Positions 47,091 to 56,891 of a stretch of 64,000 nucleotides of DNA are shown here, piece after piece. The notes under the pieces are model-generated. The model made no database searches and had not been told where the DNA came from. It saw only the letters and a program-made list of their open reading frames with translations. This DNA comes from Geosiphon pyriformis (lineage: Eukaryota > Glomeromycota > Glomeromycetes > Archaeosporales > Geosiphonaceae). The translations under genes and the position numbers were made by a program. Location: positions 628,635 through 692,634 of the forward strand of contig JAAOMT010000617.1 in assembly GCA_016748015.1 (NCBI GenBank), read 5' to 3'. Position 1 is the first letter of the stretch. Each line of letters starts with the position of its first letter.

Positions 47091-48015
47091 CGTTTTTGTT
47101 GGTAAGATAATTGAGTGGTTTAGCAATTTCTGAGAATTCTTTTATGAATTTTCGATAGTAAGAGGCTAATCCTACAAATCCTTTTAGTTCTGTAGTATTT
47201 TTGGGAGTTTGAAAGTTTTTGACAGCACTGATTGTTTCTGGATTTGGTTTGACTCCATCTTTACTAACTATGTGTCCAAGAAAGATCAAGCTTGTTTTTC
47301 CAAAGTGACATTTCTCAATGTTTAACTTTAATCCTGCTTTCCATAATCGTTGAAAAACTTCTTGCAGGTGAATAAAATGAGTCTCAAAGCTTGGCAAGTA
47401 TACATTAGTGTTATCAAAATAGACAACTACTGATTGCCACAAAAGTCCTTCATATACAACATTCATGAGTCACTGGAATGTTGCTAATACATTGCAGAGT
47501 CCAAAAGGCATAACATTAAACTCATAGTTTCCTCTCTGGGTAGTAAATGCTGTTTTGGGTCGGTTTTTTGGGTCCATTTAGACTTGCCAGTATTCACTTT
47601 TCAAGTTTAAAGTTGAGAAGAACTTGGCTTTTCCTAGAGCATCTAGCATGTCATCAATTCTTGGAAGAGGGTAGGCATTTCCAATTATAACACTATTCAG
47701 TTGTTTATAATCAACACAGAATCTGATTTTCCCATTTTTCTTTTTAACTAAAACTACTGATGAGGCCCAAGAACTTCTTGATGGTTGAATCAATCCGTTA
47801 TTGAGCATTTTTTGGACCTCTTCTCTGATGAATTGGTGGCTGGCAGGTGGCACTCGATAAGCTTGTTGATGTTTTGGTGAAGCATCTCCTATATGGATCT
47901 GATGTTGAACAATATCCATTTTTCCCAAGTCATTGTTGTCTTTTGCAAATATATCTGCAAATTCAGCTATCAATTGTTTCAATTGTCTTTGTTGTTGAGG
48001 TTTTAAGAGACCCAT
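47091..48015 (-). pseudogene. D reverse transcriptase
   Basis: Starts MGLLKPQQQRQLKQLI; blocks [51 protein letters not shown]. The catalytic box at 47410-47421 is YFDN, so the second Asp is lost, as in C. Two stops replace Trp codons. Confidence 0.9.
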
Positions 48016-48312
48016 GTTGATTTGAGAGAGTTTTTTTTCTAAAAAGTGGTAGTTTTCAGTAGTAGAAATGATATTTGGATTTGGAAGTAGAGTATATCTT
48101 ACAATTTCGATGAAATTAGAGACAATTTGAGAGTTTTCATCTTGAAAAATATTGCTGTGTATGATTCCAATCTCTAGTTTGTTTAATAAGACAATAGGGT
48201 AATTATTGGGATTGTAGAATGTAACTCAAATTTTTTTCATTCCTTTGAGAATATAAACGTTTGGAATTGAGATTTTATGCTTCAAACAGATTTGTTTATT
48301 GGATTCAAAGAT
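48016..48312 (-). pseudogene. D linker between dUTPase and RT
   Basis: In the same frame; includes NQICLKHKISIPNVYILKGM and IGIIHSNIFQDENSQIVSNF followed by LEKKLSQ. It has one stop. It probably parallels the C linker, although the sequence differs. Confidence 0.55.
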
Positions 48313-49041
48313 TTATTGTGTAGTGGTGGGTTTTGAGCAAGTGTAAATTTCGTGATATTCTCCAAAAAGTGAAATGGTAATTGGCTGGGGAAGTTGAAGA
48401 ATCTGGTGAGATTCATTTTGTGTATTAAGAGCTATGTTTACTGAAACTGTAAATTGTCCAGTTGAACCAAAACCTTGAATTCTTCTTTCACTTTTTTCCA
48501 ATTGTTCTCTGTTGTTTACTGATTGTAAACCCGAAATGTTGATTAAGGATAAGTAGATTGCTTGAGCAATTTTTTTAGCATGTTTAATTTTGAATGGTTT
48601 GTCTGTCTCATTCTGCAACATGATGATAATATCTCCAGTGTATCCTGCATCTATAACTTCTCCTCTAATATTGATTTTTTTGCTTACCAATGATGATTTG
48701 GAGGCAATTTGAACCATTACTCCTGGTGGAATTTCAAGAGCAATTTTGAGATTGATTTTTGTCAAAGACTTTGGTTGGAGAACCAAAGTATCTTTTCCTG
48801 GGTATCTTAAGTCATATTCAGCATCAATTTCGTGTGCTTTTTTTGGTCTGATTCTTTGGCCATGGTTGTCAAAATATTTAAGTTGTAGAGGTGGTTGCTT
48901 TTTAAGAAGATAGATGGGGGTGGTTGGTAGTTCTTCTCTTAGTTTAGCTACTCCAAATTCGATTTCATTTTCATCATTCTTATCTGGTAGAGGAATGCTA
49001 AGAGCATAACATTCTAAACACCATTGGTCATCACAAGACAT
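48313..49041 (-). CDS. D dUTPase region, intact 242-codon stretch
   Basis: All five dUTPase motifs are present in one open stretch: DAEYDLRYPGKD, IASKSSLVSKKINIRG, GEVIDAGYTGDIIIMLQN, KKIAQAIYLSL and RRIQGFGSTGQF. The catalytic Asp and Tyr of motif 3 are kept; motif 2 has SKSS rather than the usual PRSG. The N-terminal end is the last Cys pair group of the Cys-rich module (SCDDQWCLEC). It is part of the gag-pol polyprotein, not a free gene. It is the best preserved dUTPase in the window. Confidence 0.9.
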   Translation of the reverse strand: MSCDDQWCLECYALSIPLPDKNDENEIEFGVAKLREELPTTPIYLLKKQPPLQLKYFDNHGQRIRPKKAHEIDAEYDLRYPGKDTLVLQPKSLTKINLKIALEIPPGVMVQIASKSSLVSKKINIRGEVIDAGYTGDIIIMLQNETDKPFKIKHAKKIAQAIYLSLINISGLQSVNNREQLEKSERRIQGFGSTGQFTVSVNIALNTQNESHQILQLPQPITISLFGEYHEIYTCSKPTTTQ

Positions 49042-49107
49042 AATACATTCTTCACATAATTAAATGTTTATTTGTTCTAATCGTTGAATTTGAGCTTCTT
49101 TGGTCAG

Positions 49108-49406
49108 ATATGTGTGGCTTGCAATTTGGTGGTAGGTTTTTACTTCATCTTCATAATCAAATCCAGCTAATTCCATGGTATACTCAATATATTCAGCTTC
49201 TTTCATTTGGCGGACATCTTCTTGGGTGGCTCTATTGATCAATGCCATTGCTAGATCAAAAATCATTTTAGCATCATGAGAGTAGTGGTAAAGTTTATTG
49301 AAAGCACTGTTGTATGCTGCATCAAATGGTGTTCCTCTTCTGACTTTTTCTGAAATTGATAGAGCATATTGACAGGTTTGATCACATACTCCTCCTCTCA
49401 TTGCTA
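49108..49406. repeat. First copy of an exact 299-bp duplication next to the gap
   Basis: Identical to 49427-49725, both starting ATATGTGTGGCTTGC and ending CTCATTGCTA. No target duplicate or element end is associated. Interpreted as overlapping contig ends that were not merged. Confidence 0.9.
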
Positions 49407-49426
49407 NNNNNNNNNNNNNNNNNNNN
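49407..49426. other. Assembly gap of 20 N
   Basis: Twenty N between two exact 299-bp copies. Removing gap plus one copy (319 bp, not a multiple of three) brings the reading frames on either side back into register (50935 and 49041 in the same frame), so the duplication is almost certainly not biological. Confidence 0.95.
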
Positions 49427-49725
49427 ATATGTGTGGCTTGCAATTTGGTGGTAGGTTTTTACTTCATCTTCATAATCAAATCCAGCTAATTCCATGGTAT
49501 ACTCAATATATTCAGCTTCTTTCATTTGGCGGACATCTTCTTGGGTGGCTCTATTGATCAATGCCATTGCTAGATCAAAAATCATTTTAGCATCATGAGA
49601 GTAGTGGTAAAGTTTATTGAAAGCACTGTTGTATGCTGCATCAAATGGTGTTCCTCTTCTGACTTTTTCTGAAATTGATAGAGCATATTGACAGGTTTGA
49701 TCACATACTCCTCCTCTCATTGCTA
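49427..49725. repeat. Second copy of the 299-bp duplication
   Basis: See the first copy. The 20-N gap and identical sequence indicate an unmerged contig overlap. Confidence 0.9.
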
Positions 49726-50188
49726 CATCAATTCAATTGCATTCTTCTGGTAGCATTTTTCCACATGTAAGGCAAGGAGTTTTGTCTCATTTTCCACTTC
49801 TCTTTGGAGATCCAAATCATTCTCTATGGCACACTTTGCAAAAGTAACAAGTACAAGTTTCGTATTTCTCTTCTGGGGAAATACAGGCTCCTATAGATGA
49901 AAGCTTTTTTTTGCAATCTTTGCATTTTAGTGGAATGTATGGTGGTTTTTTTCATGGTTCTGGTGTGGAATATCTAACTTTCTTCTATCCTCTTGATTCT
50001 TCAAAAATCTCTTGTTCTGTTTCCTCAGCCCAATTGGATGGTGATCCAAAAGCCATGTAGGTTTCAGTGAGTGGTATTTCTTTTTCTTCTTCAAATTTAA
50101 ATACTGGAGCTTTTTCTGATTGTTTGTTAAAGATACCACAGGTTGCAGGTACAATGATATATTGTCCTTGGTATGAGATTTTAAGTTT

Positions 50189-50620
50189 TTAAGTTTCCCA
50201 GTTCAGGTTTGCATTGGCCTTGAGAAGCCAATCATTTCCAATTAGAGCTTGATATTGGAGTGCATCCATAACAAAAACTTTAACTGGAATGGTGATTTCA
50301 TTAATTGTAAAGGGGAAATCATCAATTTCTTCCACTGAAGTCTTCTTCATACCATCAGCTGTAACAATAACTGTTTGAACTGGTCTATCTATGTTTCGTT
50401 TAAGTTGTTGTATCAGCTGGTAAGTGATGATACTTCCAGCCAATCCACTATCTAAGATTAAGCAAATGGGTTTTCCTTCCACTATAGCTTCTGTATACAT
50501 AGCAGTAATTGCTTTCTGTTCATTAATTGCTGTATTACTAAGCAGAAATGGTGATTCATTTGCTTCAAATTCAAATGGAAATATATCTGACAGATTGGCA
50601 TTTTGGGTAATTTGAGCTGG
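50189..50620 (-). pseudogene. D aspartic protease
   Basis: Part of a 248-codon open stretch (50935-50189). EGKPICLILDSGLAGSIITY gives the catalytic DSG; VTADGMKKTSVEEI and LIGNDWLLKANANLNWET complete the fold. It appears intact, ending at a TAA or TGA after ET. Confidence 0.87.
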
Positions 50621-52583
50621 TGGAATGGTGTGGTTGGAAGGGTTTAATCTTGGTGCCACAACTTTACCTTCAGAAAGTGCAGTTTGTTGAAAATCCGATT
50701 CCTCTGGTATTGTAAGATAACTGGGTTGATTGTGATAGTGATTGGGTCTTTGCTGACCAGAATTTCGGGGAACCAACTGGTTATTTAGATTGATTCTGTT
50801 GTGGTTACTCTGCAATTGATTTTGGAGTGTGAATTGGTTATGTTGAACCAATCTTCTTGCTGGTACTTGATATTGTTGAGTGGGTGGTATTTGATATGGC
50901 TGAATTAGTAAAGGTTGCTGATATTGTTGCTGCATTGGTTGTGGAGCTGGTGAATAGTAACTGTTTTGATTTTGTGGTCTTGGTGAATAATAAGTTGGTG
51001 GTAAAGATTGGTAATAGGATTGTTGTGGTGAAGAGTAACGTTGATTACTCCTGTTTTGTTGGTCTCTTTGTAATTTTCTACAATCTCATTTCCAGTGTCC
51101 TGGAATTCCACAATAATGACAATTTTGAGGTTGGTTGTTGGATGGTGATCCAAAATTGTTTTAGTTGTGGCATTGTGGGGGTTGATATCTTTGTGGTTGT
51201 TGTTGCTGTTGTTGTTGGTTTGTGAAGTAGCTTTCAATTTTTTTTGTGAGTTGGTCTATTTTCTCTTCAGCTGCTGAGCTGGTTTCTCCAATTGCAAGGT
51301 TTACAAGCTTGGTGTGATTTGCTTCTTCCATTGCCATTTCATAGCTTTTTACATGTCTAATAGCAGTTGCTAAATCTGTTGGAACATGTGGATGGACTTT
51401 CTTAATCAGTTTGTCTTTTAACCCTGCTATAAACTGATCCAGAATTTGAGCATCAGAATAGTAGTCATTGGTTTCCAATTGTCAGATTCGTCTGAGAAGT
51501 TTGTTATATCTTTTAAGATAGATTATAACAGTTTCAGATGTTTCTTGTTTGATATTGTGAAAGTGGTTTCTGAGAGTGATAGAGATATTGTTGTTAGTGA
51601 ATTGTTGTAGAAAAGCATCTTTGAATGCTTGCCAGTTTTCAAATGGTTCTTCTAAATTTTCAAACCATTCTTCTGCTGTTCCTTGGAGAAAGTAGGAAAT
51701 TGCTTTAAGCATTCTTGCTGCAATCCAACTATTTGTATCTTCTGCTTTTTGAACTTTGTTAAGCTATTCTTGAGGACTGGTATCATTGTCTTCACCAGTG
51801 AATTCTGGGATTTTTGCAATGTAAGCAGTTGCCATTTTTTCTTTGTTTTCTGTAATTTCTTCTGATTCTGATTCAGTTTCTTTACTTTTCAAGCTTTCTG
51901 AATGATTACTTTTGTTTTTCTGTAAGTAATCAATGATATTGGCACTTGTTGATATTGGTTCTTGCTGTTAAGTAGGGTTTCTAGGTGACTGAAAATCTTC
52001 TGGTCTGGAGAAACAGTTGAGTGGTAAATTTGGTGTTTGTGGTTGAACAAGTGAAATTGGAAATGGTGTAATAGAAATTGGTAATTTGACACTGGTTCCT
52101 TGTTCAGGTGTTCACAAGTGTTTGGCAGTTGTCTTTTGTAGTGTTGGAGTGTTTGGAGTGGTTTTTGAGTATTGCTTCAATCTTTGTTTGCCTTTGTTGC
52201 TTGTTTTTGTCTCTGATTCAAAGTCAAAAGAGTATTTAGACTGTACTGAGTATTTTTCTTCACAATATTCAATAATGTTAAAATTAAGTTCTTGGAAGTA
52301 GATAGCAAATGTTTTACTGTTTAGATCTTCTGTTCCCAATTGTGAATAGTGCACTAAATTATTGTAGAGGTTGCTTCTAACTTCTGAAATGTTGTAGTTT
52401 TCAAAAAGATAATTGTTGATGCAGTTTTCAATGTATTGGTATACTAATTTCTTTACAACTTCAATTCCATCTGGAATGTTGAATCTTTGCTTGCAGTGGG
52501 TGTAAATTGACTGGTAATACTCTAGAGTTGCTGTGTCTGGTGTGGTCACCACTTTGAATTTGTTGTTGCTGTGTTATTTCCAT
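50621..52583 (-). pseudogene. D gag
   Basis: ATG at 52583 reads MEITQQQQIQ; a one-base slip then leads to TPDTATLEYYQSIYTHCKQR. Capsid part TAEEWFENLEEPFENWQAF and NHFHNIKQETSETV is typical gypsy gag, followed by a Gln-rich stretch, the zinc knuckle CHYCGIPGHWK-stop-DC (51080-51121; the stop replaces one codon) and a Tyr/Gln/Pro-rich tail. Few stops. Confidence 0.87.
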
Positions 52584-52595
52584 GGGAGAGCACCA
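52581..52595 (-). other. D primer-binding site
   Basis: TGGTGCTCTCCCATG on the minus strand, two bases inside the LTR. It shares TGGTGCTC with A and C but then differs, so D may use another tRNA. Confidence 0.65.
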
Positions 52596-52597
52596 AA

Positions 52598-53569
52598 TGT
52601 TACTAGAAGTTTTTGGTCTCTTTTCTGTAATGTTGTTGATATCTGTTTGCTGTGAATTCATGTTTTCTGGATGTGGTTGAACCTCCAGTAACTGAATTTT
52701 TTCTTCAAATTATCTCCTATAATTTGAACTGCTGGGCTTATAAGTGGAATGGCCAATTCCTTGCCAATTACTTTATGTAGTTACGTTGTAGTAAACGTCA
52801 ACTCTTTCCCAGGAATTGCTCATCTGAAAGCTCACTAAAAATGTGTAGTTATTTTGCTGTGAAAGTCAACTCTTCTACAAGAATCTTGTCTGTAGACTAC
52901 CCTAATAATTGTAATAAGAAAAGAAAAGAAAAATAAAAGAAATGTAAAAGAAATAAGGTTTTATCAAGAGAAACATTTTCTATCCAGGCCTGGAGTTCCT
53001 AACAGTTTACTGAAATTGGTAGCTAATCAATTTCGAAATGTTAGTTGGGTTTTGGGGATTTTCCAAGTACAATAATTAAAGAATTTGGTTTTTTAAATTA
53101 TTTGATATTTATTTCTTTCTGTGTGTGTAGGAATGGTTCTAAGTAATAAATCTAAAGTAAGATATATTTTCTTGAAGAGAAAAGCTCTTCTTTTATACAA
53201 TTTGTTGTAGTACTAGTCTATAAACTTGCACTTTTTCTTTTTGCTCAAATTTCAGCAAATTAAAGATACATTTTGATGAACTACAAGTTATTTTGCTGAA
53301 CTATTGATTAATTTGGGTAAAGTATTCATAATTTCGGCGAATTTCTGTAAATTTCGGCGAATTTTTGAATGTTACAAAGTTCAGGATATTGTGTAATTTG
53401 ATCATCCTACTTTCTGTTATACTAATTAGATTATTTTAATTGAATTGTGATATGTAATAATTGATTAAATAATAAATAATAATTTGAAATGATATTAATA
53501 TACTAATTAATTATAGGAATTATAAGGGTAATTTTATGCTAATTAATAGCTAAAATTCTACTGGTAACA
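52598..53569 (-). repeat. D 5' LTR
   Basis: 972 bp. In the first 310 bases I count about 19 differences from the other LTR, all transitions. Two copies of the CGGCGAATTT-type repeat at 53330-53366. Confidence 0.95.
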
Positions 53570-53573
53570 ACAT

Positions 53574-53918
53574 GATAACCAACTACCAGATAAACCAGTT
53601 GAATTCAAGATTGGAGACAAAGTACTACTACATTGTACCAAAGCAGAAAAACAATAGAATGGAAAATTTGACCCCAAATAGGACAGACCATTTCACATAG
53701 AAAAAAATTTAGGAAATAAAGCTTACAAATTAAGATTGAATAACAAAATCTTGACCAAAGCAGCATATAGAGATCGACTGAAACTATACCACCATATAGC
53801 ATTATCATCCACCAGTAATATTCCACAATTAGGAGTACAGAGAATACTAGTCCAACCAGATGAGATTCCATGAAATCTAGAACCAATCATTATCATTGAC
53901 AACAACACGTCCAATTGA
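53574..53918 (+). pseudogene. C integrase, C-terminal part after D
   Basis: Resumes the frame as DNQLPDKPVEFKIGDKVLLH, the GPY/F-like C-terminal domain, then FDPK, AYKLRLNNKILTKAAYRDRL and LEPIIIIDNNTSN with TGA at 53916-53918. Three stops replace Trp codons. Confidence 0.85.
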
Positions 53919-53971
53919 TTGACAAAAGAATATATAAGAACATAATCAACGCAACAAAAGAGATCAGAAAG

Positions 53972-54600
53972 ATGGAAATTATGGACAATATCCATTCACT
54001 AGCCCAACAAATTTTTCAATTAATCCAACACCAGGAGATGGAAATTACAATCAATTAACAAATCATTTGTTACAAAAATATGACAAAAATACCACAAAAC
54101 AAAGCACAGAAAAGACTTGAAAATGTCATTGACAAAATCATTACAAAAGTAAAATTGGCAATAAAAAAATTGACAAAAGAGTCAATATACCAAGAATTAA
54201 CAAAAGAAACTTGGAATTGGTGGATACAACAATTTCCAAAAAACTATTGTTATTTTTACTTGGAACAACATGTGAATATTCAGACTTATATACGGATAAA
54301 ACAAAGCAGTTATTTAACACAACAATACTACAACAACTAGAACATTTTGTGGGGAAAAACAACTTATCCACACAAGCTCAAGCTATATACCAAATACACA
54401 CAGCATTTCAGGATCAACCAAAAATCCTACTCAACAAAGCAATGGAAATGGTTACCAGTAATTAATTGAGAAAAATCACCAATGCTCAATTTGAAAAATT
54501 ACAGACTCAAATAACACAAGTAGTTCTCGAAAACAAAATTCAGGAAATACTTTAAGAGGGAGAATTAAAGGAATTAAATTTCGATAGAGCTCAATATTAA
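53972..54600 (+). pseudogene. C ORF3
   Basis: Frame -1 relative to pol; ATG at 53972 (MEIMDNIHSLAQQIFQLIQ), open further upstream in the same frame. Continues with RLENVIDKIITKVKLAIKK, then after a frame slip LLLFLLGTTCEYSDLYTDKT and QAQAIYQIHTAFQDQPKIL, and stops at TAA in front of the PPT. Matches B ORF3. Gln/Leu-rich, predicted helical, unknown function. Confidence 0.68.
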
Positions 54601-54613
54601 AAGGAGGGAATAA
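54598..54613 (+). other. C polypurine tract
   Basis: TAAAAGGAGGGAATAA directly before the 3' LTR; nearly identical to B. Confidence 0.75.
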
Positions 54614-55583
54614 TGTTACTCATAGAATATAGGAAACATAGTATTATTAGTCAGTAGATATTAGCCAATCAGATGTAGACATAGTAAATATGAAATTCCA
54701 AGATTCCTCTCAGAGGAATTGCAGGATTCCAGGAATTTCAGGATTCTCCAATAAGGAATTGCAGGATTCCAAAATTCCAGGATTCCTCTCATCAGGAATC
54801 GCAGGATTCCAGGAATTTTGGAATTTCTGTTACAAGGAATTGAAAAATTGAGGAATCTTAAATATGTATATATAGCAGTAGCATTAGAAGCAGAAAAGAG
54901 AGAATCAACACCAAGAATTCTTAGCTTAGTTACCACAATCCTCAAATAAATAATTATTCACTATATCAAATTCATTCTCCACTATCAACATTTCATGTTA
55001 ATGATAACTAATACTTAACCATACTGAAACAATAGCTCTTGATCATAGCTATTGACAGGATACTAACTTGCAAATTGCCTTGGCTTATTTCTTATTTTTT
55101 CTTTTATCTTTCTTTATTTTCTTTGTTGTCCACTAACTTGATTAAAAGATTTACTCTTGGAGAACTTATAAAGAAATAAAACTTACTAAAAATACTTACT
55201 CTTGGAAAACTTATAGAGGAATAAAGCTTACTAAAAATATTTACTCTTGGAGGACTTATGGAGGAATAAACTTGCTTAAACAACACTTACTCTTAGAGAA
55301 CTTATGGAGGAACTGACATCAGGAAACCACACTGGTATACACTTACAGAAGATATCATACCAAGAGAATCATCAACCATCAAGCTGAGCAAGCAATTGGC
55401 GAAACTACAGTGCCAGAAAACTACTAATAAACTGTTACTATTGAATCTTTGTCCATTATACAAAAAACTCAATTGGAAAACCTTCAGATAAAATACCTTC
55501 AGATTATCATCATCACCGATTGTCTTGAGCACCAAGTTACGGGTTTGTTATTCACTCAACACCCCAAAGAATCACCTGTAATA
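54614..55583 (+). repeat. C 3' LTR
   Basis: 970 bp, same length as the 5' LTR, ends CTGTAATA (from CTGTAACA). About 21 differences in the first 250 bases, all transitions by eye. Same GGAATT-type array at 54695-54850. Confidence 0.95.
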
Positions 55584-55587
55584 ATGG

Positions 55588-56224
55588 ATTCAATATGTAA
55601 GATTAGTCTCATAAAATATCTCAGTCACTATACTTTTCAAAAATAACCAGAGAATTTGAAGGTAGAAGAATAGTCCGTACTGTCAACAAATGATCACACA
55701 CTGGTATAATTCTATGCCTTACATTGGTGCTCTTAGAATTCAATATCAGGTATCAAATATACTTTCAATCACATTTTATTCAATAGTCTTCAAATGCTGC
55801 AATTACATGTTTCAGAAAAAAGATAAGAAAACCAACAAGTAATCTTTTATCCCAAGATGTTTAGATACTTGAAGATAGAGAAAGAAAAATTAGTGATAAG
55901 AGAATAATTGAAATGAAAGTTGTTATTTTATTTATTTGATTTCCTTGATTTCTACATGTTTTTCTACAACTAAGAGATTCATTACTTATATAGCTATCAA
56001 AAGTGGTCAATAATTAGGTTAATGACTAAGTCAATAATCAGATCAATAATCAGGTCAATGATCAAGTTATTGATCAAGTCAATGATCAGGTCAATAATTA
56101 AGTCAATGGTTAGATCATAGATCAAGTTAATGATTACTTTCTAAAAATAGAGTGGCTAATTTATATGACATCAATGGCTAATACATGTGATAATTAATAA
56201 GAAGTATAAGTTTCAAGCATAACA
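55588..56224 (-). repeat. A3 3' LTR, remaining 637 bp
   Basis: Continues TTCAATATGTAAGATTAGTC from the break made by C and ends CATAACA. Minisatellite of about ten 12-bp units at 56003-56130. Confidence 0.92.
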
Positions 56225-56850
56225 TTATCCTCTCCAAAGAAATTGAGCTCCAGCAAAATCAACTTATTTATAATATAATCTATTTGAAGGGTTTTATCTA
56301 ACTCAAAGCTAACTAGTTTGTTGAAGTCTTTTGTAAATAAAGTATATAACACTTGAGACAAAATAAGTTTTGTATTCAAAAGATCAAATCTTTGTATTAG
56401 AGTTTTGGCTTTTCTAGTAATAGTTAAAACTCTTAAGACATTTAACCATATAATGTCCAAAATTTCTGCCTGTATCTTTGAAGTTGTTTTTTTTATAAGT
56501 TTCATATCTTTTATGATTTCATTAAGGTGACCATAGAGTTTTAATTGCCTTCCATATGACAAGTTTTTGTCTATAAGTAAGATTTCTTAGAGTGTTTTTC
56601 CAATTGTGTTGGAAGGTAGGAGTATAGCTGCTGTTATACTTTCTAATAGATATTTATCTATTTTACTACCAATTTTTTCTCTTCTAATAGTAGTTTTCTT
56701 TGGTCTAATAACAGTATGTGTTCTATTGTTATCAGTTATGGTGGTTTGTTTTCCAATGGTCAAAGTAGCATTTAGATAGTTTTTGATCCAATACTTATGG
56801 AGAGTATAGAAAGTGTTTTGAATGTTTTGATCCAAAAAATAATTGTTCAT
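56194..56850 (-). pseudogene. A3 ORF3
   Basis: Same coordinates relative to the LTR and the same length (657 bases) as A2. Starts MNNYFLDQNIQNTFYTLHKY, basic patch RPKKTTIRREK, then SKIDKYLLESITAAILL. Only one stop (TAG near 56587, in place of Gln) interrupts it, and the second half 56562-56194 is open for 122 codons. The best copy for judging this protein. Confidence 0.8.
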
Positions 56851-56891
56851 GTCAATTGAAGATACCTCTGTTTTGGGAATGGTACATTTAT

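Larger units (their letters stand above)
49042..50188 (-). pseudogene. D Cys-rich region
   Basis: Reads KCKDCKKKLSSIGACISPEE, CTCYFCKVC, PCLTCGKMLPEEC, AMRGGVCDQTCQYALSISEK, then a helical stretch HYSHDAKMIFDLAMALINR and TYHQIASHTYLTKEA, and ends LCEECIMSCDDQWCLEC. At least 16 Cys in CxxC-type pairs, matching B and C. The assembled sequence contains an artefactual duplication (see gap). A few stops replace Trp codons. Confidence 0.7.
43328..53569 (-). mobile_element. LTR retrotransposon D (third family, dUTPase-bearing)
   Basis: Minus-strand element with LTRs of 993 and 972 bp, PPT, PBS and target duplicate acat (43324-43327, 53570-53573). It is 10242 bp as assembled, 9923 bp if the 299-bp duplication and 20-N gap are collapsed. 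Gag, protease, Cys-rich, dUTPase, RT and RNase H lie in one continuous frame apart from stops. As the innermost insert with about 6% LTR difference it is the youngest here. Confidence 0.95.
35004..55583 (+). mobile_element. LTR retrotransposon C (family B/C, dUTPase-bearing)
   Basis: Plus-strand element with 970-bp LTRs, PBS, PPT and target duplicate atgg (35000-35003, 55584-55587). About 10.3 kb when D is removed. Order gag, protease, Cys-rich, dUTPase, RT, RNase H, integrase, ORF3. Many Trp codons have become TGA or TAG and integrase and RT catalytic residues are lost. Confidence 0.93.

Noticed and set aside
49108-49725. Biological tandem duplication in element D
   Set aside because: Exact identity, a 20-N gap between copies and restoration of the frame on collapse point to assembly.
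50857-51225. 122-codon plus-strand frame rich in Val
   Set aside because: Antisense to the Gln/Asn-rich gag tail of D; composition explains the open frame.
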